A DNA stretch of 64,000 nt from Pyronema omphalodes (lineage: Eukaryota > Ascomycota > Pezizomycetes > Pezizales > Pyronemataceae): contig JAJJXM010000048.1 of assembly GCA_024516155.1 (NCBI GenBank), positions 465,454 to 529,453 of the forward strand. The letters run 5' to 3'. Position 1 is the first letter of the stretch. Every line of letters starts with the position of its first letter. Under the pieces are notes generated by a model. That model had not been told where the DNA came from. It saw nothing but the letters and a program-made list of their open reading frames with translations, and searched no databases. This document shows positions 21,440 to 35,519 of this stretch, one piece after another. The position numbers and the translations under genes were made by a program.

Positions 21440-23336
21440 ATGCGGTTCACTATCTTACCGCTACTCGAGGTAGCGACGCTGCTGTTGTCAGCCTTAACGA
21501 TATCGTCGGCAGAAGAAACGAAGAAATGCGCGGCAGATTACTTCGTAAAGGAATTACCAGGTCAACCGCCTGGTCCGTTGATCAAGATGCACGCAGGGTT
21601 AGTCCCTTGTTTGCTTCTGCTACAAAACATCTGGTCGCAGAGATCTAGGGATTGTGGGAAATGGTAAACGGAATGGAGCTTATATTTCGGTGCTCACTAG
21701 TCATATCGAAGTCGACCACGATAATAACGGACATCTATTCTTCTGGCACTTTCAGAATAAACACATCGCACAACGTCAACGAACCGTGATATGGCTCAAC
21801 GGCGGTCCCGGCTGCTCCTCGCTCGACGGCGCTCTCATGGAGATCGGTCCTTACCGCCTTAAAGATGACCACACCCTGATAGAAAACGAAGGCTCATGGC
21901 ACGAATTCGCAAACGTTTTATTTGTCGACCAACCCGTCGGTACTGGATTCAGTTACGTCAACACCGATCACTACCTCCATGAACTTGGCCAGATGGCAGA
22001 CCATTTTGTGATATTTATGACAAAATTCTTCGAGATATTCCCCGAATACGAAGACGACGATATCTACTTTGCCGGAGAGTCTTATGCTGGCCAACACATC
22101 CCCTACATCGCCGACGCCGTCCTCCGTCGCAATGCCAACAAACCCCGGGGCGCTCAAGACTGGCACGTTAAGGGCTTGATAATTGGCAACGGTTGGATCG
22201 ACCCCGAGCCTCAGTATCTTGCCTACGCAACATACGCCTACAAACACAACATCCTCTCCAAGACCTCCGACGCCGGTAAAGCAATTGAAGCCCAGGTCGC
22301 CATTTGCCAAAAAGATCTAGCTGCAGGTGGCAAGAACCACGTCGACACAACTTCATGCGAGACAATTCTTAACGAGATATTGAAGCGCACGAAAATCCCC
22401 GACCCCGATCACCCCGGAAATTTCCTTTGCTACAACATGTACGATATCCGTCTCATGGACTCTTTCCCAAGCTGCGGTATGAACTGGCCCCCGGATCTCA
22501 CCTCTGTTACCCCATACCTTCGAAGAAGCGATGTAGTTGCTGCCCTGCATATCAACCATGACAAAATGAGTGGATGGCAGGAATGTTCCGGCGCTGTTTC
22601 CTCATCATTTAAAGCCTACAACTCCGCTCCCTCCGTTACCCTTCTACCCCGCATTTTGGAGACAATCCCAGTAGTCCTCTTCTCCGGTGACCAGGATCTT
22701 ATCTGTAATCACATCGGTACAGAAGACCTCATCAACAACCTCTCCTGGAACGGTGGTAAAGGCTTCGAACTTTCCGCTGGACAATGGGCTCCCAGAGAAG
22801 AATGGTCCTTCGAAGGTCAACCTGCTGGTATCTACCAAACTGCACGTAACTTAACCTATGTCTTGTTCTACAACTCCTCCCACATGGTCCCCTTTGATGT
22901 TTCCCGGCGCTCTCGGGATATGTTGGACCGCTTTATGAAAGTCGACATAGCCTCAATCGGGGGCCATCCATCCGACTCTCTTATCAGCGGACAGAAAGGC
23001 CCTTTAGTAGCAGTTGGCTCCCATCCAAATAGCACAATAGCAATGGAGCAGGAAAAAGCTCGCTTGCAGGCTGCGAGATGGGATGCGTATTACCGCTCGG
23101 GAGTCATTGCTCTGATTGTCGTGGCGACGTTGGCGGTCGCTTGGGGTATGTTTGTGTTTAGGAGTCGTCAGAAGGCAAGAAGAGGAAGGATGGGGTATAA
23201 GGGAATTTCTGGGGATAATGGAAGAGAGTGGGATGAGGGGAATTTGGAGGAGCTTGTCCCCAGAGGTGGAAGGTATGAGGTAGGCGAGGAAAGTGATGGC
23301 GAGGAAAGTCCAGCGCCGACACCGGCGGGAAAGTGA
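21440..23336 (+). CDS. KEX1: Pheromone-processing carboxypeptidase KEX1
   Basis: Exons are 21440-21597 and 21701-23336, with a 103-nt intron (GTTAGT...CACTAG). They give 597 aa. This is a serine carboxypeptidase (S10 family) that trims C-terminal Lys/Arg after KEX2 cleavage in the late Golgi. The signal peptide spans residues 1-25 ([20 protein letters not shown]). The splice yields KMHAGHIEVD, the conserved junction of the family. The catalytic triad is Ser180 (GESYAG), Asp383 (FSGDQDL) and His447 (SSHMVPFD). [14 protein letters not shown] is the oxyanion/substrate loop. A single transmembrane helix near residues 545-563 ([20 protein letters not shown]) is followed by a basic, then acidic, cytosolic tail, as in yeast KEX1. 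The ATG was chosen for the signal peptide. Confidence 0.93.
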
Positions 23337-26300
23337 AAGTGATGATAGATGGAGGGAGCGGATATTGATAAGAAACGGGGAGCATGATGGATGATATATC
23401 TTTTTTTATTATGTTATGTGTATGTGTTGATTATTTGCTTTAAGGACAGGACTGGATGAAAGGCGGGGAAGTGGTGGGGAGTTACTGGGGTGGTGAGGGG
23501 AGGAGAGGGTTCAGCTGGCGTTTAATCAACCAGTGTTGATTAAAGGATACCTACCAATAGGTTTGGCTTACGAAGTTATTGAATAACAGTTAGCCAATAC
23601 GATTAAAGCACCTAAGGAATGAAAAGTATGATATGATAGCTCATGAAATAATTAATAGATCAATTGTTCTTAATATCGCTGTCCTTAGCTGTACATATGC
23701 ACCCAATCACGCAAATTCATAACGGTAGCAGTTTTGGCTGGGGATTGAAGTTGATATTAGGAACTGAGGAGATTCGGGGGGTGGAAGTATGGGGGATGAG
23801 ATAGCTGGGATATTTACCCTTTCTCGAATTTCAGGTTGGAGGTCCTATGGCTTGATATATGCGGCGCCTCCTGTCAGAAGGGTTCTGTGTTCATGTTCGG
23901 AATATGGCCTGGTTGGGATTAATTTTCTATGCCGCCGGTCTATGCATATTAACCGGGTAAAGCTCATAATAGTCAGGCTGACTGGGCTTGGGATGAACTG
24001 ATGTATTGTTGTCTGTTTGATGTCCAGTTTGGAGAAGGTGCAGTGCTCGCCCCCCCCCCCCCCCCCCCCCCCTCACCCCCCATCCACTCCCCTGGGGGAT
24101 TCCCTGCGGGTTCCCTTTGGCGGTGCGAAGAAGGAGTGCTGGTGAACTCGAGGAAGAATTGTTCTTTGGTAGGAGCTTCTTAGAGAGGTTTTATGGGAGT
24201 ATTTATCTGCTCGTCTACAGTAGAAAATAGAAAAAACGGAATACGGTGCCACAGTGGAGTTATAGAACCCGATACTTCCAGAATGTGAAATGACTAACGG
24301 GATTCTATGCTATAAATTTGGGAATATGAAGAGTTTGAAAATATCTGAGAAAACCCGACTAATGAACTCTGTGGTCTAACGAAATCCGTTGAAAGCATAT
24401 CTGTTCGCGGCAGGAATTCCAAAACGGTAATATGGAGGCCGAGTGATGCTTCATGTTTCACTTTGACGTCAAAATCGAACGATGTATTAGCATATTAGGA
24501 TCCAGAAGCTCAACAAATAGGTATTATTATTACTGATTATTCTACTACCTCAGAAGACTCTGGGCTCTTGCCAGGATTTGTAAAATGGTATGTATCAACC
24601 CGCTCACAAACACCCGTTTACGGCGATGATCAAGCTTGATATAAAACGGTTTCATGTTATTGTCAATTATTCTGACAGCCGTACTCTCGTCAATGCAGAC
24701 GTCCAAATTTAATAGGGATAAATTACCTAAGCGCGTTAGCGTATATTTGATAGGCTGCCGCGACCCACGGCACGTCGCGTCATAGCGCGTCTGTGGTACT
24801 ATGCTGTGAGTTTCCGCGCCTTTGCATTGATACTTTTTCAGGACCCCCTACGTCAGCCTCGCTGTCCCGATAACTCTAAACATCGTATCTTCTGCAGTAT
24901 CATTGTACTTCCGCTTACGATCGGTGTATATGGTGTCGAAATTGAAGCCTCCGCCTGAATCTTAACCGACAAATCATTGGCCTTCGGTCAATGCCTGGCT
25001 GGGTCTAAGTTCACAAATGTCGAAGAAGATGAAATATCCACTCAGCTTTGCTTTAATCCTGGATTTCAGTTGATAAGCTCATTCCGGAAAACCAACACCG
25101 AAAGTTCTGCAGGCCACCAGTTCAAGCTATCATATCGTTTGACAATCGACGATTCTTTTCCACGGTTAATCCCATAAGTCTAATGCTTTCGAAGATCACG
25201 GGGAGGTCCTGGGAATCTTTATAATTCCTGGCAAGTTTCATATTCCACTACCTATATCAACATGGATGACGATTTAACGTACGACTGTGAAATGGAGAAA
25301 GTCAATTTCCACGGCATCAGCAGGAACCCGAAGACCAGATTTTGGGATCCTCCATGCTCCTATGGTTTCAACGTCCATGGAAGTTGCCGGATTCAGAACA
25401 CCTGACCTTTGTAATTGTTGCTAATAATAAATTTCTAGCTGCACTGCATTGAATATGGATTGTGGCTTATGCTGGAATTCTGATTTCTGGATTTGCGAGA
25501 TGGTGAAAAACTCGGAGGTGTCCACTTTTATGCAGCATTCAGACCCTTTAAAATTAACGTAAAACATGCGTAAGACAGTGATTCGTCTCTGTTAATATGC
25601 ATATGGTTATTTTTATTATGATCTCCAAGATGTGGGGGTACTTGATCAGTTACCAGGTTCTCTCAGCATCAGACTCTGTTTTCGGCTAGTCATACAAGGC
25701 TACCAACAATCAATGCAGTGCAGCCCTGTAGTGCACTTTTCCTTCCGATTTTCTGCTTCGTCAGGTGTTGGAAACTCATCGAGTTGTTGAAAAGCTATGT
25801 ATGTAGGTAAGTTCTTTCATCAAGGCTTCACAATAAAATAGTGCAACTACAGGTCCGTATTATTCACGCTACGGTCGATGTAAGACCTTTTACTCATTTG
25901 TCTGATGCTTGGCCACATGGAGTGCAGTTTATGGGTGTCTTCAAGTTGTCTTTTCCCGTAAAACTGCATCGATAGTGCACGGGAAATGATATGTATGTAC
26001 CGATGTCGCTAACTTTCCCTTGTCTACAGGTGCAGTTTTCTAGCGCCCGTATCAGGTTTTACATCCAAGGAATGACAGCGGGCCCCATCCACATAGCGAA
26101 TCGAATTCTGTCGCGTTTGCAAATCATCATGACAATTCGAAGAACCAGTATTGCAGATCCAATCCATCAAGATATGACAGGAAGGATCTTCTTCTTAGTT
26201 CATGGATCCATCTCTTCTGGACCTCTACATGTTCGCTTGCCAGCAAGTAAGGCGGGGTAAACTACCGTATGAAAATAAGTTCCAACGCCCTCGCCGAACC

Positions 26301-27497
26301 ACCAGCCAATTTACCGGCCCGACCCGCGTTACCTCTGAAGATCGACGGGAAAGTCCAGTCTTACGAAAATGATACATACACCAGTTCTAAGAGACACATT
26401 TTCAACTTTTAACGTTTGGTTGTCTTTGGCGAATGTTCCCATGCTAGAGGATCCACCAAGATCCCATTGGATCGCGAGACAAAGGCGCGCTTATGTAGGT
26501 CTCACATTCGACCCCGCCATATGCAAGGATGACGCAAGGCGGAGACTTTCCATCGAGCAGAGTCAAAGGCGGCGTGGCAAACGATATGTACAGCGCAGGA
26601 CACTTCACGAAGAAATCTGTTGGGCCGTATATTCGCTCGGAGTTAACCGGTTTAACAGGTTGGGCTTTTATACTTTTTTCATTCCTTCTTTCTAATTGGC
26701 ACAGATATATCTTCTGTGCTTTATTCTGAATTAGTGTTCATGATATTTTCGGACTTTTCATCATATGATTTAGTTGAATCATCAACGTACTGTTGATATA
26801 AAACAGTCATCCTCATGAAGAAAGCTATTTATTTCTTCTATTTACCCTACATATACATACGGATCCGACAGATGCAACTTGCCGTCCCTTCGTCTCATAG
26901 CCGGGCTGGGTAGAGATAGAAAGCTGGGCAGTACTTCACCGGCGAACCAAATACAGCACGTTTTAGCCATGTGTTCCTCTCCTTCCTTACCAAACAGAAA
27001 TGGGCGATTGGACAAGTTCTGTTCGTTGTCAAAAGATTCCAATGATTTGTCTCACAGAGCATGGTGGATGCATGCACCTCAGACAACGTTGGAATTGAAA
27101 CTTCAACCGAGGCTTGAAAAAAAAAAACCATGGACCGTATCATAACTCTTCAAAAGTACCGTGAACCATCATGCAGTTCTATAGCCAAGGAAACCGTGGT
27201 TACATGCTGTATCCTGACACCATCAATATAGGTGATCGAATCAAGGACACGGCTTCTTCTGCATGTCTGCATATGAGTTGCACAACCGCTTGCGAATCAT
27301 TGGGTCGATACAAAAAGCAAGACAGTCCCCATACCCCAAAAACGTTTCGTGATATTAGTGTGCTGCTTGTCGCATCAGCTCCCAATCTAGGTCAGTTTTG
27401 CTTCTCGATCATCAGGCGGAGCGATTCGCTTGCCACCTTAGCGCATAGTACGCTGGTCACTATCATTCCTTATATACATGCTACGGTCTTCTTCATC
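23337..27497. other. 4.1-kb gene-empty stretch
   Basis: No gene I can support. A run of about 23 C lies at 24050-24072. The ORFs of 48-108 codons at 25264, 25991 and 26369 have no recognisable domain and do not splice into a longer frame that I can justify. The stretch 27171-27497 is open in frame with the MHYT gene but does not resemble its N-terminus. Confidence 0.5.
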
Positions 27498-30143
27498 ATG
27501 ACAATTGAACAAGACAACCTCATTATGGCCGTTTCCGCGATTGCCCCCAGGCATTATGATGCTGGTTATGTTGCGCTTTCATATTTTGTCTCGCTCATCG
27601 GTTCATTATCGACATTACAACTTCTTCAATTACGAACTTCTGGTCGGGGTCTGTACAATTGGTACCTTTTATTTGGAAGCAGTGTGACTATGGGTGGCAT
27701 TGGTATGTACATGACATGAAAAAATATATCGCAATGCATGTGCTTATCAGTTCTAACAAAATTTCCAGCAATTTGGTCGATGCACTTTGTGAGCAATCTC
27801 TCGTAGCTGGAAGGACAATTTTCTAACGAAAAATATCTAGATTGGAAACCGCGCCACCGTACTTTACAACGGCGAACCTGAACTTCAATTGGCATACAAC
27901 AGCACATTTACCGTTGTTTCTTTCTTTGTACCAGTCTTGGTTTTACTTGGAGCTTACTCCCTTGCGGGTGTTGGCGGCGATGAGGTACGAAAACTGCGGG
28001 TAATCGTTGGTGGTACATTCGCGGGGTCAAGGTCAATATTTCATCATTTCCATCGTAAAAACCGACTCTAACTTTTCATATAGTATCTGCGGAATGCATT
28101 ACCTTGGTGACGCTGGTATTTCAAACTATAACATGAAGTATTCGATAACCCGAGTGGTCGCCTCCGTAATCATCGCGATTAGCGCCACAAACATCGCCTT
28201 AGCACTATTCTTTATAATGCACAAAAACTTTACAAATCTTTGGTGGAAACGATTGATACTTGCATTTATTTTAGCTGGAGCTGTGTCTGGAATGCATTGG
28301 ACAGCATCATCAGGAACTACTTACATGATCAAGCGAAAACAGGCGATATCGGACAATACGCTCTCGCGGCAATGGGTTGTGGTCATTGTTATCGTTCTGG
28401 TATGTAACTATTCTTTCATCTGATAAATTTATGCTGACAATTAAAGTCCGTTTTCTGCTGTACAATCTTATTGGCATTTGCAGCTGCGGCAGGCCGTGAG
28501 AGGAGGCAGCAATACCGGCGCGCACAAAAGATTGTGCTAGCTTCTGTAATTTTCGAAGATGGAAAGCTGATGGTTTTGTCTGATGGAACTCTGCCAACGA
28601 AAACCATCACCGATACGTTTTCTGAGCGTGTAAGTCGATATAGTTTTGTATCTCTGTCTTGATTTCTGATAAGATCTAGTCGTTCGAAGAAAGCTTCGGC
28701 AAGCGACACCATGTATTCCATTGGATTTATCGCACTTCGCGAAACTGGCGTGCCGTAGTCGACCTCGTACCAGGCATGCGTCGACATCTTCGAAGCACAA
28801 TGCCTTTTCCTCGTCATTATCATGTTCATCGCGGTGAAACGACTCAATTCGAAGAATACTCAATACTATTTCAGGAGATGTTTTGTGTAGCGGCCAAGGA
28901 GTTAGCAGACGCTATACACCAGCCGATGGAATCTGTTGGAGTTTTATACGAGGATATTATCATTACCGCGAGTGCCTCTACCAAATCTGATCCTGAGATA
29001 CAATACGAGCCGAGACCAGGACGGGGAAAGGTGCTATTCCTAGTGAAAAGGGTCGATAAAGCAGAGGCAACCCGACTGGGGACATTTGGATTTCGATTTA
29101 CAAGCCCAGTGAATGTTTATGATGTTCTTTCCCGAACGATGATGGTATCGAAGCATGCAATAAGTACCGCCATCACCAATATGGCAAATTACAACCCCGA
29201 GCGAGAAGCATTATCGCCGCCTGGTGTTTACTTGGGCTGTTTTGCAGTACAGGCTGACATTAATGGTGGTTTCGATGTTCTCGTTCAACAAGGAGCGACA
29301 AGCAAGCTCCCTAATCGACCACTAGGAATTCCAACACTCACCTCCGCACACTTACGATTTATGCAGCAATATAATGGAAAAACAACAACCGAGATTATTG
29401 CAGCACTAAAAGAAAGCTCTACCGAAGCTGCACAAACAGCTGGATTAACAGAAGAATTCGCTGCTCAGTTTCAAACTGCGCTACTCACTCTACGAAACGA
29501 ATTGAGGGACACAACACAAAACGATACGAAAGACACATACTTTGATCAGGCTATCTTAGATTCACAGCCACATTTTCTTCCCACCGTATCGCTTGGGGAG
29601 ACTTCGAGTCCAAATTCTCTCGAAACGACAGCCCAGATTATTGTTTTTAAAACAATTATACCCATACATACAGCAGTATCTTCCCGACAGCTCACATTGA
29701 CACCTTTCAACTTTTTTTCTACTCAACAACGCGCTTATCCCGGGTGTCCTGAGCACGAAGTTCACGCACGGCGGGTACACAGAGAGTTCTCAGGGCGGAT
29801 AGCACCCTTAACACCAAAACGGGCGGTAACACGACGGGAGAGGTATGCACAGTATTGGCGACCCAAAATCGGGTTAAGGCATGGCGGGTTTGGGGATATC
29901 GACACGATCTCACGGAATCTCGCATCCATATCGCAAACTAATTTGGCTGCTAATGATCCATTTGCATCGGCGGGAATCATGGTTTGTAAGGAGGTGACTG
30001 TAGACGTAGCGGAGCCGAAAAATGCGACTGAAATGAAGGATCTGGGACCAAAGGTGGATATTGCAAAGATAGATGAGACGGTGGATGGCTTAACTTTGTG
30101 CGAGGTATTGTTGAAAAGTTTGTTCCAGGATATGAAGAAGTAG
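27498..30143 (+). CDS. MHYT-domain membrane signalling protein, 6 exons
   Basis: Exons are 27498-27702, 27769-27788, 27841-28031, 28084-28399, 28447-28629 and 28680-30143, giving 792 aa in frame. Introns are 47-66 nt. The N-terminal 250 residues are hydrophobic helices. They carry three MHYT-type motifs spaced as in the family: MHF (73-75), MHY (143-145, GMHYLGDAGIS) and MHW (209-211, GMHWTASSGTTY). In bacteria this integral membrane sensor is proposed to bind copper and sense gas ligands. Fungal members have a long soluble C-terminus of unknown activity, as here. Residues 250-792 are cytosolic and conserved-looking (GMRRHLRS; GVYLGCFAVQADINGGFDVLVQ; TLCEVLLKSLFQ). The exon 3 donor could be 28026 instead of 28032. 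The start at MTIEQDN is the best fit, but 27531 is possible. Confidence 0.87.
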
Positions 30144-32184
30144 ATCATGTTTTAGACGCCTTTTCGTTTCTTTCTTTTACGGGACTTTCTTTTTGGTGTT
30201 TGCGGAATTGTTTTATGGGCATGATTATGGCATTTCTTTTGTCCGATTTGAAAATGTTATGTAGTTATGTAAGTAATGATAAATGTATATGATATGCATG
30301 ATCATGTGTAAGCTATCTCTAGCTTGTAGGAGCTTATTCCCATGTTCCAGTATATGTACAACATAATTCCGAGCCTGTGGTTCCGTTTTCCGTTTGCAAT
30401 ATGTGATCTCGTCGCGTCAATATTAACCCTGGCATGAAAGAAAAGACCCTTAGTTTGATGCTACTGAGACATTAGAACATAAATCATTTGTCGAATATGC
30501 GAACAACTAAAACCTCATGATTCGGGCAACTTTTCTGTCATGAAGCATGGTCAACCATAATGTCGGGACTCAAACCTACAGGATCTTCACGGTAACACCA
30601 AAGTTGGAGAGATAGCTGATAAATACATATGCACACGCGACTCCAAATCTAGAACATAACCAAGTGACAAAGTCCAGCCGAACATTATTGAACACCATCG
30701 TTTCCCTTCCAAACATATCACAACTCCAGGAAATAACGAGGAAATTGTAGGCGGGATGATAAAATGTCAGATTGTTCTAAGTACATAACCTACATGCATC
30801 CGAAGCATAGGAATACAGACTCGAGTATGATGCACTAGTGTATACCCACCTAATATCCCGCTGGGGGCCGGTTATTGATGAATGGACTGTTGTTTGACTT
30901 TACCGGAAAAACTGTAGGCACGGTTGATAGTCAGCGACCATATCCAGGGTGTCCAGGCTAATGTAAAACCTGCATTGATGGATCCCGAATAACAGGGTGG
31001 GCACTGTTAATCACACGTTCGAGACTGGGGGGTGCTGGTTAAAGTGCATGTGGAAGCTTAAAGGAAGGAATATGCCGGCTATCGTGATGGAAGATTTTTG
31101 GAACTACATAGATAAGCAAATTCCGGGGATTTTGGACCGGTTTCTGGGGCTTAGGTTACTGCAGGGCGTTTGAAAATCTTGATTCCATAATATGCAAGCC
31201 GCAGGTATCACAGAATTTGGGAGTTTGTCCATCTAATCTCCCAGTTAGGTTTTGGGTTCGCTATATTTGTACCAGTATACATCTCTAGGTATTGGCTATG
31301 TGGCGTTGAGTTAACGCATAGAATGATGTCAGTTATTTCCCCATTATCGTCTTTTTCCCGTCTCCCGGAGAAGCCATATCTGTATTATTGGAATAATGTC
31401 GAGTAAACTGTGATTGTAAAAAAAGCTCCGTGATGCGGGGCACCTCTTTGCCACCTTGGTGTATGGTTACTTAGAGTGTTGTTTGGTCGGTAGGCTGCAT
31501 GTAGCACAACCTTTTGTGCATTCTGAAGTTATTCGTAGGAATTCGTAGGACGTTTTTGCACCTGCACTCTGCAATACTGCCACGGTAAGGTAGTACTTCG
31601 GCGGTCTTGTATTTTGTTTTTCGACTGTGCCACTCCGCGGTGATCCCAAATCACATCCCAAATGGCAAGCCGTTATTGGGGATTATCGCTGTAGGAACTC
31701 TGTGAAACTGTGCATAAACTTGTTTTGAGGTCGTATTCCTAATATGTAGTGGCTTACAGCTGCAATTGCAAACGTGAAGTGTGTTGTCTTTCCTGGCGAT
31801 TTCTGCCAATTTTTGATATTCCGACTTGGAGGCGTGAAGTCGCCTCATAGAGCACAACAGCAATCTTAACATTTATAGTTATGCTTGCATTGTACATTTT
31901 ATTGTTTTCTTTTGATATATTTGAAGCTCGGGCCGTTCGACTATTCAGGCGCCGGTATTATCATGGTGAATCACTCGCGCTATTTTCAATCGAATTATTT
32001 TTCTAATGTGATGAACTCTATTAATGTCTAAACCCTTGGCATGACTTTAAAAAATTACAACAACTTTTGTACTACTATCAATTTATCTATCAGTAATTCC
32101 CATCTTAATGTGTGGTCGATCCTGGCAACACCACCGGCAGCAAAAAACTGCCGTTTGGTCCCCTACCAAAACCAATAAAAAAAG
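30144..32184. other. 2-kb intergenic stretch
   Basis: No gene or recognisable element; ordinary AT-leaning sequence. Confidence 0.55.
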
Positions 32185-32274
32185 CTCCTCCGGGTGGGCT
32201 TGAACCACCAACCTCCTGATCGCAGATTCAAGATCTTAACAGTCAGACGCGCTAGCCAATTGCGCCACGGGGGA
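32185..32274 (-). tRNA. tRNA-Asn (GTT) with 16-nt intron
   Basis: The mature 74-nt cloverleaf has D-stem GCGC/GCGC, anticodon stem TCTGA/TCAGG with loop CTGTTAA (anticodon GTT) and T-arm GGTGG TTCAAGC CCACC. A 16-nt intron lies after base 37, at 32221-32236. The acceptor TCCCCCG/CGGAGGA has one C-A mismatch at 4-69. A run of T follows on the transcribed strand (A-run 32177-32183 on the plus strand), as a Pol III terminator. Confidence 0.9.
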
Positions 32275-33332
32275 TGTTATGCTGGTTAATGCATTTACCA
32301 TACACAATGGTAGTTTCCTACATGATTTCAACAGAAGCAAGTCTAATTCATAAAATTATTGAACACAGGTCCGTTGGTCAAGCATTGATTTTTAAAGTTC
32401 AAGAAGTTTATGCATCCACCACATATAGATTACCCTGTATAAAGACGGATATCGCCGTGACGATGTGTCCTGATGTCCTCGCGAACACTGATTCGATGAT
32501 TTTCTCAAGTATTCGGAACTTATAACCCACCCACTCATAAACCCATCATTGTCAAAGTGTGTAGTGCTACCTGTTTGCTCAGTACAGCAAGCCAAATATT
32601 GAGGCGTCATCAAGTCATCTTGTGTAATCAACGATCGCAAGCGGCAAAAACAACGACCCCGCGGTTGCCATGATAGCCATGGATCCAGAAATTTTTAATT
32701 GGATGTCATATTTTCAAATCTATCCTGAGGCCATTGTATCATGCCGTTAACCCAATTTGCCTTTCATTTTTAGGTTTGGAACTTTTATGCACTCAACTTT
32801 TTTTATGCACTCGGTGCCTTTTATGCATCTACGGTGTAGAGTAGAAACACATCATGGGTGATGCATGCATAACAAACAGAATCACTCAGAGGTATCATGA
32901 TAATGTTTAATGTAAGTTTGCTGGGTTGTAAAAGGTTCGTTAAGTCTAAGGAAACTTATATCGGTCCATGATTAGGAGATTTAGAAATATAGATATCGTC
33001 GAGGTGAAAAGGTACCCGACCGTTACTACCTGAAGACTGAAGATGCTTTACAGGCTCTGTTTGAGGTACTGCGCAACATACACCACACTGTTAGCTTCCT
33101 TTCGTTTAATGGCCTCGGTATTGCTCCAAGTCATATCCAAAACGTAAAGGAAGCAAAACAAATGGAGCGCGGAGGTTCAACTCGACAAGTCTACCAAAGC
33201 CACGCGTGATAGCCAGCGGAGAGACCCATGAACCACGAAAGCCTATGCAGCAATATTTAGGCCTGAAACGCTGGGTGTTCACGGGACGAAAAAGAGGTGT
33301 GTCTGTATGTGCAAGGGAAACACAAAACAATA
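32275..33332. other. Intergenic stretch between tRNAs
   Basis: No gene seen. A short repeated TTTTATGCA(C/T) motif occurs near 32785-32830. Confidence 0.55.
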
Positions 33333-33405
33333 AGCCTCACGCGGGGGTCGAACCCGCAACCTTGGGATTAAAAGTCCCACGCTCTAGCCATTGAGCTAGC
33401 GAGGC
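33333..33405 (-). tRNA. tRNA-Lys (TTT)
   Basis: An intronless 73-nt cloverleaf: acceptor GCCTCGC/GTGAGGC, D-arm GCTC/GAGC, anticodon stem TGGGA/TCCCA with loop CTTTTAA (anticodon TTT), and T-arm GCGGG TTCGACC CCCGC. The encoded discriminator base is T. TTTT follows within 10 nt on the transcribed strand. Confidence 0.95.
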
Positions 33406-35519
33406 TCTTGATGTCTACACTAATTATTAATGCTATATAAGCCATCAAAACACTTACGGTGGCTGTATCATGCCTGCGGCACATGCATCGGGGAATGTCA
33501 AGTAATCACAGTTAGCTACATCCCTCGAACCCATAACACCAATCAAGTGATATAATCAGAGATTTATCTTTGTTATATTACGCTGATATTCTGAGAAAAA
33601 AGAGTTATGTTCCCTACATCAATGATGTGGCTACTATCTACAATGTTTGCTTCTGCGATATTTCTGGTTATATGCCCCAGATACCGTTCACAATTTTACA
33701 CGGACAATCATATACTCATTTCAGTGTCTCTGATCATGAATCAATTACACATGATAGTTTATTACCCGTGGCATTACATGAGGTGCGTCACTGAGCATGT
33801 TCGGTTGATTAATATTTCACGATACCCCAATATATGTGTCATCGTCGCTACGTAACTTTTCCAACTTGCTAATAATGTTAATAACACAACTATAAAAATT
33901 ATTCGCCCCATTCTGATACGTAAAGGAGAAACCAACATTATCAGAAAGCTCGGTTCGTGGATAATCATGGACGAGGTAATGAATTAATTACTCGATACAT
34001 ACAAAGTCGGCCTCCTAGAGCAGTGCGTAGAATAAAGTAAATATGACCGGTGTTCGTAACTTCTAATTGCTGAATTACCTGATGAAATGAGTAACGGAGA
34101 TGAACATATGATGCGGCAATGAGGATTATGAAGTTGAGGCAATTACTTTTGGACAAGACGAGGACAGCAGCAGTGACAAAAAAAAATACAATACTGTGTA
34201 TAGTGATAGCAATTCTCATTGAATAAGTGCATTATTTCAAGAAGGACTGCCTCCCCCGTATTCCATCCTCTGTATCTGCACGTCGTGCCGCGTCACACAG
34301 AGTGATGTCAAATGACACAAAGTATCACTCGCTTTCCTTACTGTTCATCATCTATCACTCGGTCATCTGCTCGGGGAGTTGTCATGGTAACCGGGTGAGG
34401 ATGGTAATGGCACATAACGGAGGTTTGGAAGTCACGGGGATTGCTAGGATGTGAGGATATGTTTAGCCAATGTCACAGCTTTTATTATATCACATTTTTA
34501 CGGGTTTGTCACGGGAAGCTTCGGCAAGTTTTTGTTTAGTTTGAGGTTATTATTGTGTTGATCGGCATAGCAGTAGGAAGAAGACATATACTAGGTTTCC
34601 AGTGGTTCTGATTGGCATCGGTGTGTAGTGGGGTTTTAACCCGCTGTTTTGTTTTGCCAAGACAACCTAAGCGCCTCCATGTTTTTCAGTATTGCAATCC
34701 GCAAACCAAGCATATCGAAAAGTGACCTCTCTCCCAACCCGATGCGTTCTACCGTCAGTACTTGTCCTCACATTTATGTATTTTCCTGTACACGCATATG
34801 CGTGCAGGGATTCATGCTGTGAACAGACTCCAGAAGAGACCCTAGATTTGATCCAAATCGGAGAGATATTCATCTTCAGTTAGTGAGGTCTTGTTACGTA
34901 TCACCCGCGCTGTACTCCGAGACAAGTATATTGAAAAGAAATATTACTATGTAATCCGAGTGGCTGCTGTCAGATCGAAGGTCAATTCAACCTTAAGTTA
35001 GCCGCATCGCAATGTTTCACAATCTCTTGCTTTTTGTGTTCGCAACTGATCGCGAGAATAGAAACGTTGTAGTTCATAGACAACCGGCTATCTACCCCGC
35101 TTAACCATAGCCTAGATGCAGTTACACACTGTAGTACAATATGTGGTTGAAAATCAAGGGCACATGGCTTTATATAAGATCAATCCGGCTGTCCCAAAGT
35201 GCAGAAATGTGCACAAAATACAGCGCCCTACTTGCGAATCCATCTACTGCATCCTCGCCATCTCAGGATACCAGATCTGTTTTCAAGTTCAGGTGGATCG
35301 CATCTCTTTGCAATCAACGCTCCGGCTTTATCCTACAAGTTCCTGTGTCGATATTCACGTGAGGGATCAGATACCTTGTTATACTCGGCGTGTACAGGCG
35401 CGTCTGACTTGAATCTTTAAGGTTGCTGACCGCGGATTATCATTCACCCCGCGTCTGATCAGGGAATACACGAAAGCATTGCGGCTGCAAATCTCCCCCG
35501 ATATCGATCGAAAAGGTGA
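33406..35519. other. 2.1-kb intergenic stretch
   Basis: No gene or clear element; short ORFs only. Confidence 0.55.

Noticed and set aside
27171..27497. N-terminal extension of the MHYT protein
   Set aside because: It is in frame but does not look like a signal or membrane start; the family usually begins just before the first helix.
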